A DNA stretch of 64,000 bases from Domibacillus indicus (GTDB lineage Bacteria > Bacillota > Bacilli > Bacillales > Domibacillaceae). Numbering within the stretch: position 1 is the first letter of the stretch; each line of letters starts with the position of its first letter. The notes below the pieces were generated by a model. The model was not told the DNA's origin. It searched no databases and worked only from the letters and a program-made list of their open reading frames with translations. Positions 7,698 to 16,023 of this stretch are shown piece by piece. Both the position numbers and the translations under genes were made by a program. The stretch spans positions 496,001 to 560,000 of the forward strand of contig NZ_JAMBOO010000001.1 in the NCBI RefSeq assembly GCF_023715895.1, given 5' to 3'.

Positions 7698-9117
7698 AAC
7701 ACGGCGCATCTCACTGCTTCGTTATTGGACAACCCGTTATGCCATTACCCTTGCTCTCGGCCTGCTTGTCCTGGCTATGCTGTCGGTCGTCTGGATTCAG
7801 CACACGACTCTTCAAAACCGGCTCGATGTATCCGAGTTTTTAGCAGCGGAGCTTGCCGGCCGCATTGCCGGCAGCCAGCAGGCTGGCGATGACTCTGAGG
7901 CATCTTCTTACCTTGACCGGGACATGCTCGATGTGCGGGATGAACTGAGAAAAATGGAATCCCCCCCTTCCATTTTTATTACGGATGCGAATGGTGTGAT
8001 CATATCCGCTGGTGACGATAACTTATACAAAGAAAGTTCTTTTCCGACCGCTGTGCTGGAGAAAAACAGTGCAGTACAGACCTTTTCCGCCTTAAACGAT
8101 GACGCCATTGTTTACTTGATTAAAAAACCAATCATGGTAAATGATATCACATTCGGATGGGTCGTCATGCTGCAGCCGGAAGATAAATTTGCTGATTTAA
8201 ACGATGAATACCGTCTGCTTGCGATGCTTATTATCGGCAGCGGCCTGCTTGGCTGGGCAGCGATTTACATTTTATCGCGCCGGCTTGCACGGCCAATCAG
8301 TGCAGCAGCTGCCGCGGCCAAAGAAATTCGCAACGGTAACTATGGAGTGCTCCTTAAGCCTTCGAGGGCGAAAGAACAGGAAGTATACGACCTCGTCACG
8401 TCTTTTAACGATATGGCTGTCCGCCTTGAACAGCTTGAATCTATTCGTGCTGAACTGCTTGCGGGTGTCACCCACGAGTTAAAAACACCTGTTACCTCAA
8501 TCAGCGGTCTGCTTCAAGCTGTCAAAGACGACGTTGTTACCGGGGAAGAAGCGAAAGAATTTCTTACGATTTCTTTAAAAGAAACGGAACGAATGCAGAA
8601 TATGATCAATGACCTGCTCGAATTCAACACGTTTGCAGCCAATGCTCTGCCGGTTTCAACCGCGCCGCATGAACTCAATGAACTAACAGGGGACATTGTT
8701 CATGAATGGAACTTAGCCCGTAACCCGGACGGCATCCCTATTCATTTTTATCCGTATGAGCGGGACTTGATGGTGCTGACGGATCCTGACCGCCTGCAGC
8801 AGATTATGATGAACCTGCTCAACAACGCGGCTCATGCTATTGAAACAAAAGGCCAGCTTTCTGTTACGATTCGCACTGATGAATCGTACGCCCTCATTGA
8901 CGTAGCCGATACGGGAATTGGTATTCCGGATGCTGAAAGAGCCTTGATTTTTGAACGGTTTTACCGTGGAGAAAATAAAAAATATAAAGTCCGCGGCCTC
9001 GGTCTCGGTCTCCCGTTCAGCCAGCTGCTTGCCCGGGCCATGGATGGCGACCTGGAGCTGAAGGAAACATCACCTCTTGGCACAACCTTTACGATTAAAT
9101 TAAAAAAACAGGACTGA
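7681..9117 (+). CDS. Membrane sensor histidine kinase
   Basis: The 478-residue kinase has a transmembrane segment near residues 20-40, an extracytoplasmic sensor of about 140 residues and a second segment near 178-200. HAMP, HisKA and HATPase domains follow. The phospho-acceptor is His265 in GVTHELKTPVTS. The N box is LLNNAAHAIE, and G boxes are DTGIGIP and GLGLGLPFS. It starts at TTG 7681 inside the regulator gene, since no ATG exists before the first membrane segment; a GGG lies about 8 nt upstream. It phosphorylates the regulator encoded just before it. The neighbouring genes are iron uptake genes but are convergent and behind a terminator, so an iron link is not supported. Confidence 0.9.
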   Translation: MLRRNRTRRISLLRYWTTRYAITLALGLLVLAMLSVVWIQHTTLQNRLDVSEFLAAELAGRIAGSQQAGDDSEASSYLDRDMLDVRDELRKMESPPSIFITDANGVIISAGDDNLYKESSFPTAVLEKNSAVQTFSALNDDAIVYLIKKPIMVNDITFGWVVMLQPEDKFADLNDEYRLLAMLIIGSGLLGWAAIYILSRRLARPISAAAAAAKEIRNGNYGVLLKPSRAKEQEVYDLVTSFNDMAVRLEQLESIRAELLAGVTHELKTPVTSISGLLQAVKDDVVTGEEAKEFLTISLKETERMQNMINDLLEFNTFAANALPVSTAPHELNELTGDIVHEWNLARNPDGIPIHFYPYERDLMVLTDPDRLQQIMMNLLNNAAHAIETKGQLSVTIRTDESYALIDVADTGIGIPDAERALIFERFYRGENKKYKVRGLGLGLPFSQLLARAMDGDLELKETSPLGTTFTIKLKKQD

Positions 9118-9141
9118 TGCCTCCGCATCAGTCCTGTTTTT
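9104..9141. terminator. Bidirectional terminator between the kinase and yclQ-like genes
   Basis: AAAAACAGGACTGATGC pairs with GCATCAGTCCTGTTTTT across a CTCC loop. The left arm contains the kinase stop codon, and the convergent iron-binding protein gene ends 4 bp away. Confidence 0.9.
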
Positions 9142-9144
9142 GAA

Positions 9145-10107
9145 TTACTTGCTAATCGCTTTTTCAATTTCATCAGCCTGCTTTAAAACAGACTGCAAGC
9201 CTCCGCCTGATAAGTACCAAACGTTTGCATCAAGGTAAACGACATGATCGTTTTTCACAGCTTTTGTGCTCTTTACAAGATCGTTTTCTACAACCTGTTT
9301 TACAGAAGACTCTCCGTCTACTACAGCCGCGCCGCGGTCTACAACAAACAAGTAGTCTGGATCTGTTTCCACTAAATATTCAAATGAAACGCTTTGTCCA
9401 TGGGTAGATACTTCAATGTTTTCATCAGCTGGTTTTACACCGAATACGTCATGAATAATACCGAAGCGTGACGCAGGTCCGTACGCGCTTATTTTGCCTT
9501 CATTCGCCAAAATAATAAGTCCATTTTCGTTCATTGATGATGCTTTTTCGTTTAGTGCCGCTACTTTTTCATCAATAGCTGTTAATTTTTCTTTTACTTC
9601 TGCTTCTTTATCAAAAATTTGACCGATTGTTGTTGCATTTTTCTTGAATGATTCCATGTAGTTCGACTCATCAACAGCAAGATAAACAGTCGGCGCAATC
9701 TCCGCAAATTGGTCGTATAAGTCCATTTGACGGCCTGAAATAATGATTAAATCTGGTGCAAGTTCATTAATTTTTTCAAAATCCGGCTCTTTTAAGCTGC
9801 CTGTATTTTCATACTTTTCATCTTCAAACTTTGAAAGGTAATCCGGAATATTTTCTTTTGGAAGGCCGACTGGCTCAATGCCAAGCTCTGCCATTGTATC
9901 AAGTGAACCAAAATCAAATACAACTACTTTTTCCGGGTTAACCGGCACTGTTGTTTCGCCAAGCTCATGTGTTACGGTTACTTCTTTTGGTGTTTCATTG
10001 CCCTCTGCCGGCTCTGTTTCGGCTTTCTCTCCAGAAGTTGATGAACTGCATGCCGCTGCGATTACCGCAAAAACAGCCATAACGATAAATAACAAATATT
10101 TTTTCAT
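9145..10107 (-). CDS. yclQ: Siderophore ABC transporter substrate-binding lipoprotein (YclQ-like)
   Basis: The 320-residue protein belongs to the FepB/FatB class of iron-siderophore binding proteins. It has a lipoprotein signal ending VIAAAC (Ala at -3 is slightly atypical) and an acidic Ser/Glu-rich linker. The two-lobed binding domain contains VVFDFGSLDTMAELG and PDLIIISGR. It is the last gene of a leftward permease-permease-ATPase-binding protein set in the same order as B. subtilis yclNOPQ, which imports petrobactin. By that synteny it likely binds a catecholate siderophore; the exact ligand is inference. Confidence 0.88.
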   Translation of the reverse strand: MKKYLLFIVMAVFAVIAAACSSSTSGEKAETEPAEGNETPKEVTVTHELGETTVPVNPEKVVVFDFGSLDTMAELGIEPVGLPKENIPDYLSKFEDEKYENTGSLKEPDFEKINELAPDLIIISGRQMDLYDQFAEIAPTVYLAVDESNYMESFKKNATTIGQIFDKEAEVKEKLTAIDEKVAALNEKASSMNENGLIILANEGKISAYGPASRFGIIHDVFGVKPADENIEVSTHGQSVSFEYLVETDPDYLFVVDRGAAVVDGESSVKQVVENDLVKSTKAVKNDHVVYLDANVWYLSGGGLQSVLKQADEIEKAISK

Positions 10108-10122
10108 AATGCTCTCCTTTTA

Positions 10123-10881
10123 TCAGCTAAAATACACGCATATTTTTTGATTGTTAATTTCCTGAATAGACATATCCATGCCATATACCTGTTTGAGTGT
10201 CAACGTGGTAATAATCTCATTGACCGTTCCCTGTGCTTCAATTTTGCCGTCTTTTAGGGCCACAATATAATCGGAATACACAGAAGCAAAATTGATATCA
10301 TGGATGACAATCAGAACCGTTTTACCGAGTTCATCTGCAAGGCGGCGCAGCACTTTCATAATTTGAACAGAGTGCTTCATATCCAAATTGTTCAGCGGTT
10401 CGTCTAATAGAATATACTCGGTATCCTGAGCGATGGTCATCGCGATAAACGCCCGCTGCTTTTGCCCGCCGGACAACTGGTCTAAGTAGCGGTCCTGCAG
10501 TTCCTCGAGCTCCATGTAACGAAGCGCTTCGTCAATGTGAACGTGGTCTTCTTTTGTTAATTTCCCTTGTGAGTAAGGGAAACGCCCGAAGGCAACAAGG
10601 TCACGGACCGACAAACGCAGGTTTAGATGATTAGACTGCTTTAAAATAGCCATTTTTTTGGCTAAATCTCTGCTTTTTGTTTCGTTTACTTTTTGCCCGT
10701 CGATCAGCACTTCACCAGTATCCGCACTCATCAAGCGGCTGATAATGGATAAAAGCGTACTTTTCCCGGCACCGTTCGGACCAATAAACGATGTGATTTT
10801 TCCCTTTTGAATATTGACTGACACATCATCAACAACTGCTTTTAATCCGTATGATTTCGAGATAGACTGCACTTCTACCAT
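10123..10881 (-). CDS. yclP: Siderophore ABC transporter ATPase (YclP-like)
   Basis: The 252-residue ATPase has Walker A GPNGAGKST (about residues 34-42), a Q-loop near ILKQSNH, the signature LSGGQKQRAF, Walker B YILLDEPLNN and the switch His in VIHDINF. It pairs with the two FecCD-type permeases encoded upstream. Its start codon overlaps the YclO-like stop by one nucleotide, which points to translational coupling. Confidence 0.93.
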   Translation of the reverse strand: MVEVQSISKSYGLKAVVDDVSVNIQKGKITSFIGPNGAGKSTLLSIISRLMSADTGEVLIDGQKVNETKSRDLAKKMAILKQSNHLNLRLSVRDLVAFGRFPYSQGKLTKEDHVHIDEALRYMELEELQDRYLDQLSGGQKQRAFIAMTIAQDTEYILLDEPLNNLDMKHSVQIMKVLRRLADELGKTVLIVIHDINFASVYSDYIVALKDGKIEAQGTVNEIITTLTLKQVYGMDMSIQEINNQKICVYFS

Positions 10882-11828
10882 TATTTTTTACTCTCCCTTA
10901 ACAATAAGTATATAAAGTAAATGCCGCCGACAAAGTTAATGATCACGCTAAGCTGCGTAGAAAAAGTAAACACATGTTCAACGATCATTTGACCGCCGGC
11001 AAGTGCCGCAATCGACACAAGTATCGAAGCAAAAATAAGAACGGAATGTTTATAGGTTTTAAACATTTCATAGGCCACATTCACAACGAGCAGTCCAAGA
11101 AACGTAATCGGACCAACCAGCGCCGTAGCAACGGAAATAAGAACAGCAATAATAACAAGCAGCCGTTTGACCGTGTAATCGTACTCAACTCCAAGGTTAA
11201 TCGCTGTTTCTTTTCCGAGTGAAAGAACATCAAGATACTTAAAAAATTTCATTAAATACAGCAGCATAGCGGCAGTAATCACGGCTGCCATCATCAAAAC
11301 CTCTGTCTGGACATTGTTAAAGCTCGCAAACATCCGGTCTTGAATAATCTGAAATTCATTTGGATCAATCAATACCTGCATAAATGAGGTAAAGCTGCCG
11401 AAAAACGTACCGAAAATAAGGCCAAGCAGAAGCAAGAAGTAAATGCTCTGCCCTTCTCTGCGAAAAAGCAGCCGGTACAGCACAAGTGCAAACAGTACCA
11501 TAAAGCCGATCGAAATCGCAAAGTTCACCTGCTTGTTCATGACTGTCAGGCTGGTCGAGCCAAGGAAAAACACAAGCGTTGTCTGCACAAGCATATACAA
11601 GGAGTCAAGCCCGATAATGCTTGGCGTTAAGATCCGGTTGTTCGTTACCGTTTGAAACAGCAGTGTAGCGACTGCAATAACTGTTCCTGTCAGCACAATC
11701 GCTGCAATTTTTTCTGCCCGCCTTGGCAGAGCATAGTCCCAATTAGGTCCAAGCTCAATAAACATATAGCCGGCTATCGAAGCTGCCGCCAGCACAATTA
11801 GTATGATCAGTTTGCCCTTTTCACGCAT
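10881..11828 (-). CDS. yclO: Siderophore ABC transporter permease, second subunit (YclO-like)
   Basis: The 315-residue FecCD-family permease has eight to ten hydrophobic segments and the conserved cytoplasmic-loop GPITFLGLLVVN motif that contacts the ATPase. It starts inside the end of the first permease gene (8-nt overlap) and ends at the ATPase start, so the three membrane-complex genes form one translational unit. Role: half of the heterodimeric channel for ferric siderophore entry. Confidence 0.92.
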   Translation of the reverse strand: MREKGKLIILIVLAAASIAGYMFIELGPNWDYALPRRAEKIAAIVLTGTVIAVATLLFQTVTNNRILTPSIIGLDSLYMLVQTTLVFFLGSTSLTVMNKQVNFAISIGFMVLFALVLYRLLFRREGQSIYFLLLLGLIFGTFFGSFTSFMQVLIDPNEFQIIQDRMFASFNNVQTEVLMMAAVITAAMLLYLMKFFKYLDVLSLGKETAINLGVEYDYTVKRLLVIIAVLISVATALVGPITFLGLLVVNVAYEMFKTYKHSVLIFASILVSIAALAGGQMIVEHVFTFSTQLSVIINFVGGIYFIYLLLRESKK

Positions 11829-12771
11829 AATCCCGTCTCCTCATCAGCAAGTAAATAAAAATCCCGCTCCCAATAACGCCAACCGTTAAACCGATTGGAA
11901 TTTCATATGGGAAAATGATGATTCGCCCGAGAATATCGCAGAACAAAATGAATACGGCTCCTAAAAGCGCGGTATCAAACAAGCTGTTTTTTAAATTGTC
12001 CCCCCGGTAAATCGACACAATATTCGGAACAACGAGACCAAGAAACGGAATAAGCCCGACTGTCAGCACAACGAGTGTGGTTGACAGCGCCACAATAACG
12101 AGCCCGACGTTTACAGCCTGCTTATAATTCAAGCCGAGATTTTTTGCAAAATCCTCTCCCATTCCGGCGATCGTAAACCGGTCGGCGAAGAAGTAAGCAA
12201 TCACAACAAGCGGAATACTTATGTACAGCATTTCATAGCGCCCGGCTGTAATCATGGAAAAGTCTCCCTGCAGCCAAGCTGACATGTTTTGAATCAAATC
12301 GTGCTTATACGCAAAAAATGTTGTGATGGAACTGATAATATTTCCGAACATAAGCCCGACAAGTGGAATAAAAATAGGATCTTTCATTTTAATCCGGTCA
12401 AGGATCTTCATAAATAGAAACGTGCCGGCAAGAGAAAATAAAAACGCGATAACCATTTTTTCAAATGGACCAGCCGACGTAAAGACAATCAGCGCAATAA
12501 GGATACCAAATCGGGCGGAATCCATCGTTCCTGCCGTAGTTGGCGAAACAAATTTATTGCGGCTCAGCTGCTGCATAATAAAGCCGCTGATACTGAGCGT
12601 TACTCCGGCAATTAAAATACTGATCAGCCGTGGAACCCGGCTCTGCCAAAAAATCTGCGTCTGGTGATCGCTAAATCGAAACAAATCCAACGGCGAAATA
12701 GTGGTAACGCCGATAAACAGTGAAGCAAAAGATAATAAAATAAGCAATAATACTAAGTAACGTTTTTTCAT
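11821..12771 (-). CDS. yclN: Siderophore ABC transporter permease, first subunit (YclN-like)
   Basis: The 316-residue FecCD-family permease has a hydrophobic N-terminal segment (YLVLLLILLSFASLFIG), multiple further membrane segments and the VGLIPFLGLVVPNIV loop motif near residue 225. It is the first gene of the importer operon. A sequence with 14 of 19 matches to the Fur box lies about 41-59 bp upstream of its start, so iron-dependent repression is likely. The MarR gene lies upstream in the same orientation. Confidence 0.92.
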   Translation of the reverse strand: MKKRYLVLLLILLSFASLFIGVTTISPLDLFRFSDHQTQIFWQSRVPRLISILIAGVTLSISGFIMQQLSRNKFVSPTTAGTMDSARFGILIALIVFTSAGPFEKMVIAFLFSLAGTFLFMKILDRIKMKDPIFIPLVGLMFGNIISSITTFFAYKHDLIQNMSAWLQGDFSMITAGRYEMLYISIPLVVIAYFFADRFTIAGMGEDFAKNLGLNYKQAVNVGLVIVALSTTLVVLTVGLIPFLGLVVPNIVSIYRGDNLKNSLFDTALLGAVFILFCDILGRIIIFPYEIPIGLTVGVIGSGIFIYLLMRRRDYA

Positions 12772-12811
12772 TCATTTGCCCTACCCTTTATATTGCTGTC
12801 AGGCAGTTAGT

Positions 12812-12830
12812 GATAGAGAGATTCATTCTC
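12812..12830. promoter_or_regulatory. Candidate Fur box of the siderophore importer operon
   Basis: GATAGAGAGATTCATTCTC matches 14 of 19 positions of the Fur consensus GATAATGATAATCATTATC. It is placed just upstream of the yclN-like start. A much stronger Fur box occurs nearby at 13741-13755. Confidence 0.5.
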
Positions 12831-12874
12831 AATTGAAGTGAAAGATAAAAGCCGATTGGAAACCGGCATCCTTT

Positions 12875-13303
12875 CTACGACAAATTGCGTCGGATACGAT
12901 CCAGCGTGCGCAGGCACTGTTCAAATTCAGCCGGATCAATTCCGTTTGATGCATCTTGTATGGTTTGAAAAGCGATCGCTGTATAATCGTCCTTCATCCG
13001 CTTGCTTTCTTCCGTTAAAAAAACAAGATTTACCCGTTTATCCGTCGGATGCGGACGCCGTTCAACGAGCCCATTTCGTTCCATATTTGCAACAAGACGC
13101 GACACACTTGGCTCATCCCGTTCATTTAACACAGCAAGAGATTGCTGCGTTTGACCGTCCCTTTCAAACAAGCGGCTTAACAATTGCCATTGTTCATGGG
13201 TAATCGGATAGCCATTGGATCGAAAATGCTGATTCAACCTGTTCGTCATCAGACGCGAGCTTTGAAACAGCTTATATCCGAGTGAATCATCCAGCTTATA
13301 CAT
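12875..13303 (-). CDS. MarR-family transcriptional regulator
   Basis: The 142-residue winged-helix protein has a MarR core: dimer helices at both ends, recognition region DEPSVSRLVANMERNGLVERR and wing PTDKRVNLVFLTEE. It contains no cysteine, so a thiol switch is unlikely. It lies between the heme monooxygenase and the importer operon, all transcribed leftward. A consensus promoter whose -35 overlaps an ACTTG-N6-CAAGT symmetric site precedes it, suggesting autoregulation. A weak hairpin with four T's (12847-12867) may end its transcript. Its target is not evident. Confidence 0.88.
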   Translation of the reverse strand: MYKLDDSLGYKLFQSSRLMTNRLNQHFRSNGYPITHEQWQLLSRLFERDGQTQQSLAVLNERDEPSVSRLVANMERNGLVERRPHPTDKRVNLVFLTEESKRMKDDYTAIAFQTIQDASNGIDPAEFEQCLRTLDRIRRNLS

Positions 13304-13334
13304 AGCTCTTCACCTCTAACAGCTTATCTCCATC

Positions 13335-13365
13335 ATTGTAATAGAAATAACTTGTCTGTGCAAGT
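13335..13365 (-). promoter_or_regulatory. Promoter and possible auto-operator of the MarR gene
   Basis: Minus strand TTGCAC (plus 13358-13363) and TACAAT (13335-13340) are separated by 17 bp. The inverted repeat ACTTG-TCTGTG-CAAGT (13350-13365) overlaps the -35 box, a common position for MarR repressors. Confidence 0.5.
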
Positions 13366-13375
13366 ATATGTCGTA

Positions 13376-13687
13376 TTAAACGGATGCGGGCAATGATGCT
13401 TCTACAAACGTTTCATTTTTAAAATCCAGGATGTAATCCGGTTTTTCCTGTTTTGTGCGGTGGCCGGCAATGTGAATCGGACTTTTCTTCCACCCTTTAT
13501 AGGCTTCTTCTGATTCCCACTGGATCGCTACAATCACTTTTTCATCTTCTTTGCTGCGTGAACGGACCCAAATTTTTTTATCGATAAAGCCATCCATTTC
13601 CGCCATGGCATTTTTCCCTTGAAAGTTCTCAACGACTAAGTGGGATGTGCCCGGTTTTACCGTAATGGTTTTCATTTCAACAAACAT
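13376..13687 (-). CDS. Heme-degrading monooxygenase, IsdG/HmoA-like ABM-domain protein
   Basis: The 103-residue protein has a single antibiotic-biosynthesis-monooxygenase ferredoxin-like fold. WESEEAYKGWKKSPIHIAGH carries the conserved Trp (about residue 57) and the candidate proximal heme His (about 73), and the C-terminal part PDYILDFKNE matches the Bacillus IsdG-type proteins. Members act as dimers that open heme to release iron. At the position of the catalytic N-terminal Asn of IsdG I read Lys6, so activity could differ. A perfect sigma-A promoter covered by a Fur box lies upstream, supporting a role under iron limitation. Confidence 0.8.
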   Translation of the reverse strand: MFVEMKTITVKPGTSHLVVENFQGKNAMAEMDGFIDKKIWVRSRSKEDEKVIVAIQWESEEAYKGWKKSPIHIAGHRTKQEKPDYILDFKNETFVEASLPASV

Positions 13688-13730
13688 ATTTTACCTCCTT
13701 TTTACCAAAATGAAATTGTTTTTTTACTCT

Positions 13731-13762
13731 ATCATTATATTGATAATGATTTTCAGTGTCAA
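13731..13762 (-). promoter_or_regulatory. Fur-controlled consensus promoter of the heme monooxygenase gene
   Basis: On the minus strand TTGACA (plus 13757-13762) and TATAAT (13734-13739), both perfect consensus, are 17 bp apart. TGATAATGATTTTCA (13741-13755) matches the 7-1-7 Fur box at 13 of 14 defined positions and fills the spacer. A perfect 8-bp inverted repeat, ATCATTAT-N4-ATAATGAT (13731-13750), overlaps it, so two Fur dimers could bind. Confidence 0.85.
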
Positions 13763-13846
13763 CGAGAAGTTTACTAAATGAATTGTTTTCCCGTTTGGCA
13801 GATTTTCCTTTATCATGAAACAAGAAAGAAAAAAGGAGCTGCTTCC

Positions 13847-15994
13847 ATGAAAAAACAATCGTTTGCAATTCAATTCTGGAAACCGATTCTTATTCTTTGG
13901 CTGATTGCGGCGGCTGTTTTTGGATTCTTTGCTGCTAAGCTTCCTGCCAAGCTTGAAGGAGACGGTTTTCGGACAGATGGTGACTATGAAGTGGTTCAGC
14001 AGGAGCTGCATGATACATTTCATTTTCCAGAACAGACCCTGCTTGTTTTATTTGAAAAGAGGAATCATGAATCCTCTAAGGCCTTTCAAACAAACATTAG
14101 CTCTGTCTTAGATGAAATTGACCAGACTGTATCGCCATCTGCCATCGATTCACCTCTTGAAAAAAAAGAATGGCTGAAAGAGGACATCGCTTATGCCGCT
14201 ATTCATTTTGATGATCCGTCAAAGCCAATGGATCCTGTGATTGATGACGTGCGGGCTATTTTGGCAAAAGAAGACGGCATCTCGCTGACAGGCGGACCTG
14301 TTATCTCAAAAGATATTAATCAAGCGAGCCAGGATGACTTAAAACGAGCCGAACTGATTGGACTGCCTGTAGCGCTTATCGTGCTCCTGCTTGCTCTTGG
14401 AACCGTGGTCGCTTCAATTCTTCCGCTTGTGATTGGCGGAATGACGATTATTGTCGGCTTCGGGATTTTATCCTTTATAGCCGACTCAGTTGATTTGGCT
14501 ATTTTCATTTTAAACATCGCTCCAATGCTTGGACTGGCACTGTCGATTGACTTTTCACTTTTGTTTATTAATCGTTATAAAGAAGAGCGCTCCCGTGGCC
14601 GGTCGGTGGATGAAGCAATCCGGATTACACAAGCAAAAGCCGGCCACTCCATTCTTTTTTCCGCTTTATGCGTATTTATCGGACTTGGCTCAGTGCTGCT
14701 GATCGACATTGATATTTTTAAAAATGTGGCCATTGGCGGCATGACTGTTATTGCGGTCGCGGTGATCGCGTCCATGACACTGCTTCCGGCGCTTCTAAAG
14801 CTTCTTGGCAGCCGTATTTACAAAGGACGGATTTTGCGCGTCTCCGGAAACTCTGCCAGCCGGTGGCGCTTATTTGCCCGATTCGTGATGAAGCACCCTG
14901 TTTTAGTCGCGCTGCTTGCTCTTTTTCTGCTCGGCACAGCGGTGATTCCAGTGAAAAACATGCACCTGGCCATTCCAGCAGCAGATTCATTGCCGCCTAC
15001 GTTCGAATCCCGCACGGCTTACGATAAAATTGAAGAGAACTTCATGAAAGATACGGCTTCAACGGTGTATGCAGTCGCTGAACGAAAAAACGGCTGGCTT
15101 GATGAAGACGGATTAACGGTTATGAAAGAACTGGAACAGAAATTAAAGCGGAGCGAAACCATGAGCGGTGTAGAAACCTTGTTTTCCATAAGCGGCCAGC
15201 GTGATCCGGCTGTACTTGCGGCTTCCCTTGAAAATCCGCAAACAGCCGCAAAGCTTGAGCCGGCAATTGAAGGCTTTATTCAGGGAGACAAGCTCTTGCT
15301 TCCCATTTCTCTTAACGCAGAAGCCGCCTCTGACGAAGCTCAGACAGTGGTTCGGAACTGGAGCGAAGACGACTGGCCAGTAAAGATTACATTTGGCGGC
15401 CAGCCTAAATTTAACCAGGAGCTGTATGATGAAATTTTTGATAAAGCAGCCCCTGTGCTGGCGGTTATCTTGATTTCTACCTTTTTTATTTTAATGATCG
15501 CGTTCCGGTCGGTTCTGATTCCGCTCAAAGCGATTATCATGAATGTTCTCAGCCTTGCTGCTACGTTTGGCATTCTTGTCTGGCTGTTTCAAGGAGGGCA
15601 GCTTGGAATGGAACCGGCTTCTGTTTCTCTTATTCTGCCGGTGCTCGTTTTCAGTCTCGTGTTTGGCTTAAGCATGGACTATGAAGTGTTTCTCATCTCC
15701 CGCATTCGTGAATTTTATATGGACACATATGACAATGCATATGCGACTGTAGAAGGGCTTGCAAGCACAAGTAAAATTATTACTTCCGCTGCTGCCATTA
15801 TGATCGCCATTACCGGCGCTTTTGCTTTTACCGGCGTTGTGCCAGTAAAACAAATTGGAATCGGTATTGCGATTGCCATTGCGATCGATGCGACGATTGT
15901 GCGCCTGCTGCTTGTGCCCAGCTTAATGAAACTGCTTGGCGCAGCCAACTGGTGGATGCCGTTTCAAAAAAAATCAAAAAAGCAGTCTTCTTAA
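13847..15994 (+). CDS. MMPL/RND-family membrane transporter
   Basis: The 715-residue protein has the two-fold repeat of MMPL transporters: one membrane segment, an extracytoplasmic domain and five clustered segments, repeated twice. Signature motifs LALSIDFSLLFINRYKEE (first half) and FGLSMDYEVFLISRIRE (second half) carry the acidic residues of the proton relay. Start 13847 is chosen for the AAAGGAG site at about 9 nt; the longer frame begins inside the Fur region. The role is probably export of lipids or hydrophobic compounds; the substrate is unknown. It is divergent from the heme monooxygenase, whose Fur box lies about 90 bp from this start. Whether it shares iron control is uncertain. Confidence 0.9.
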   Translation: MKKQSFAIQFWKPILILWLIAAAVFGFFAAKLPAKLEGDGFRTDGDYEVVQQELHDTFHFPEQTLLVLFEKRNHESSKAFQTNISSVLDEIDQTVSPSAIDSPLEKKEWLKEDIAYAAIHFDDPSKPMDPVIDDVRAILAKEDGISLTGGPVISKDINQASQDDLKRAELIGLPVALIVLLLALGTVVASILPLVIGGMTIIVGFGILSFIADSVDLAIFILNIAPMLGLALSIDFSLLFINRYKEERSRGRSVDEAIRITQAKAGHSILFSALCVFIGLGSVLLIDIDIFKNVAIGGMTVIAVAVIASMTLLPALLKLLGSRIYKGRILRVSGNSASRWRLFARFVMKHPVLVALLALFLLGTAVIPVKNMHLAIPAADSLPPTFESRTAYDKIEENFMKDTASTVYAVAERKNGWLDEDGLTVMKELEQKLKRSETMSGVETLFSISGQRDPAVLAASLENPQTAAKLEPAIEGFIQGDKLLLPISLNAEAASDEAQTVVRNWSEDDWPVKITFGGQPKFNQELYDEIFDKAAPVLAVILISTFFILMIAFRSVLIPLKAIIMNVLSLAATFGILVWLFQGGQLGMEPASVSLILPVLVFSLVFGLSMDYEVFLISRIREFYMDTYDNAYATVEGLASTSKIITSAAAIMIAITGAFAFTGVVPVKQIGIGIAIAIAIDATIVRLLLVPSLMKLLGAANWWMPFQKKSKKQSS

Positions 15995-16011
15995 ACAGAA
16001 GACTGCTTTTT
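15976..16011. terminator. Bidirectional terminator after the MMPL gene
   Basis: AAAAAGCAGTCTTC pairs with GAAGACTGCTTTTT around the MMPL stop codon. The convergent DUF2268 gene ends 13 bp further on. Confidence 0.88.
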
Positions 16012-16023
16012 GCGAGCCTGCAT

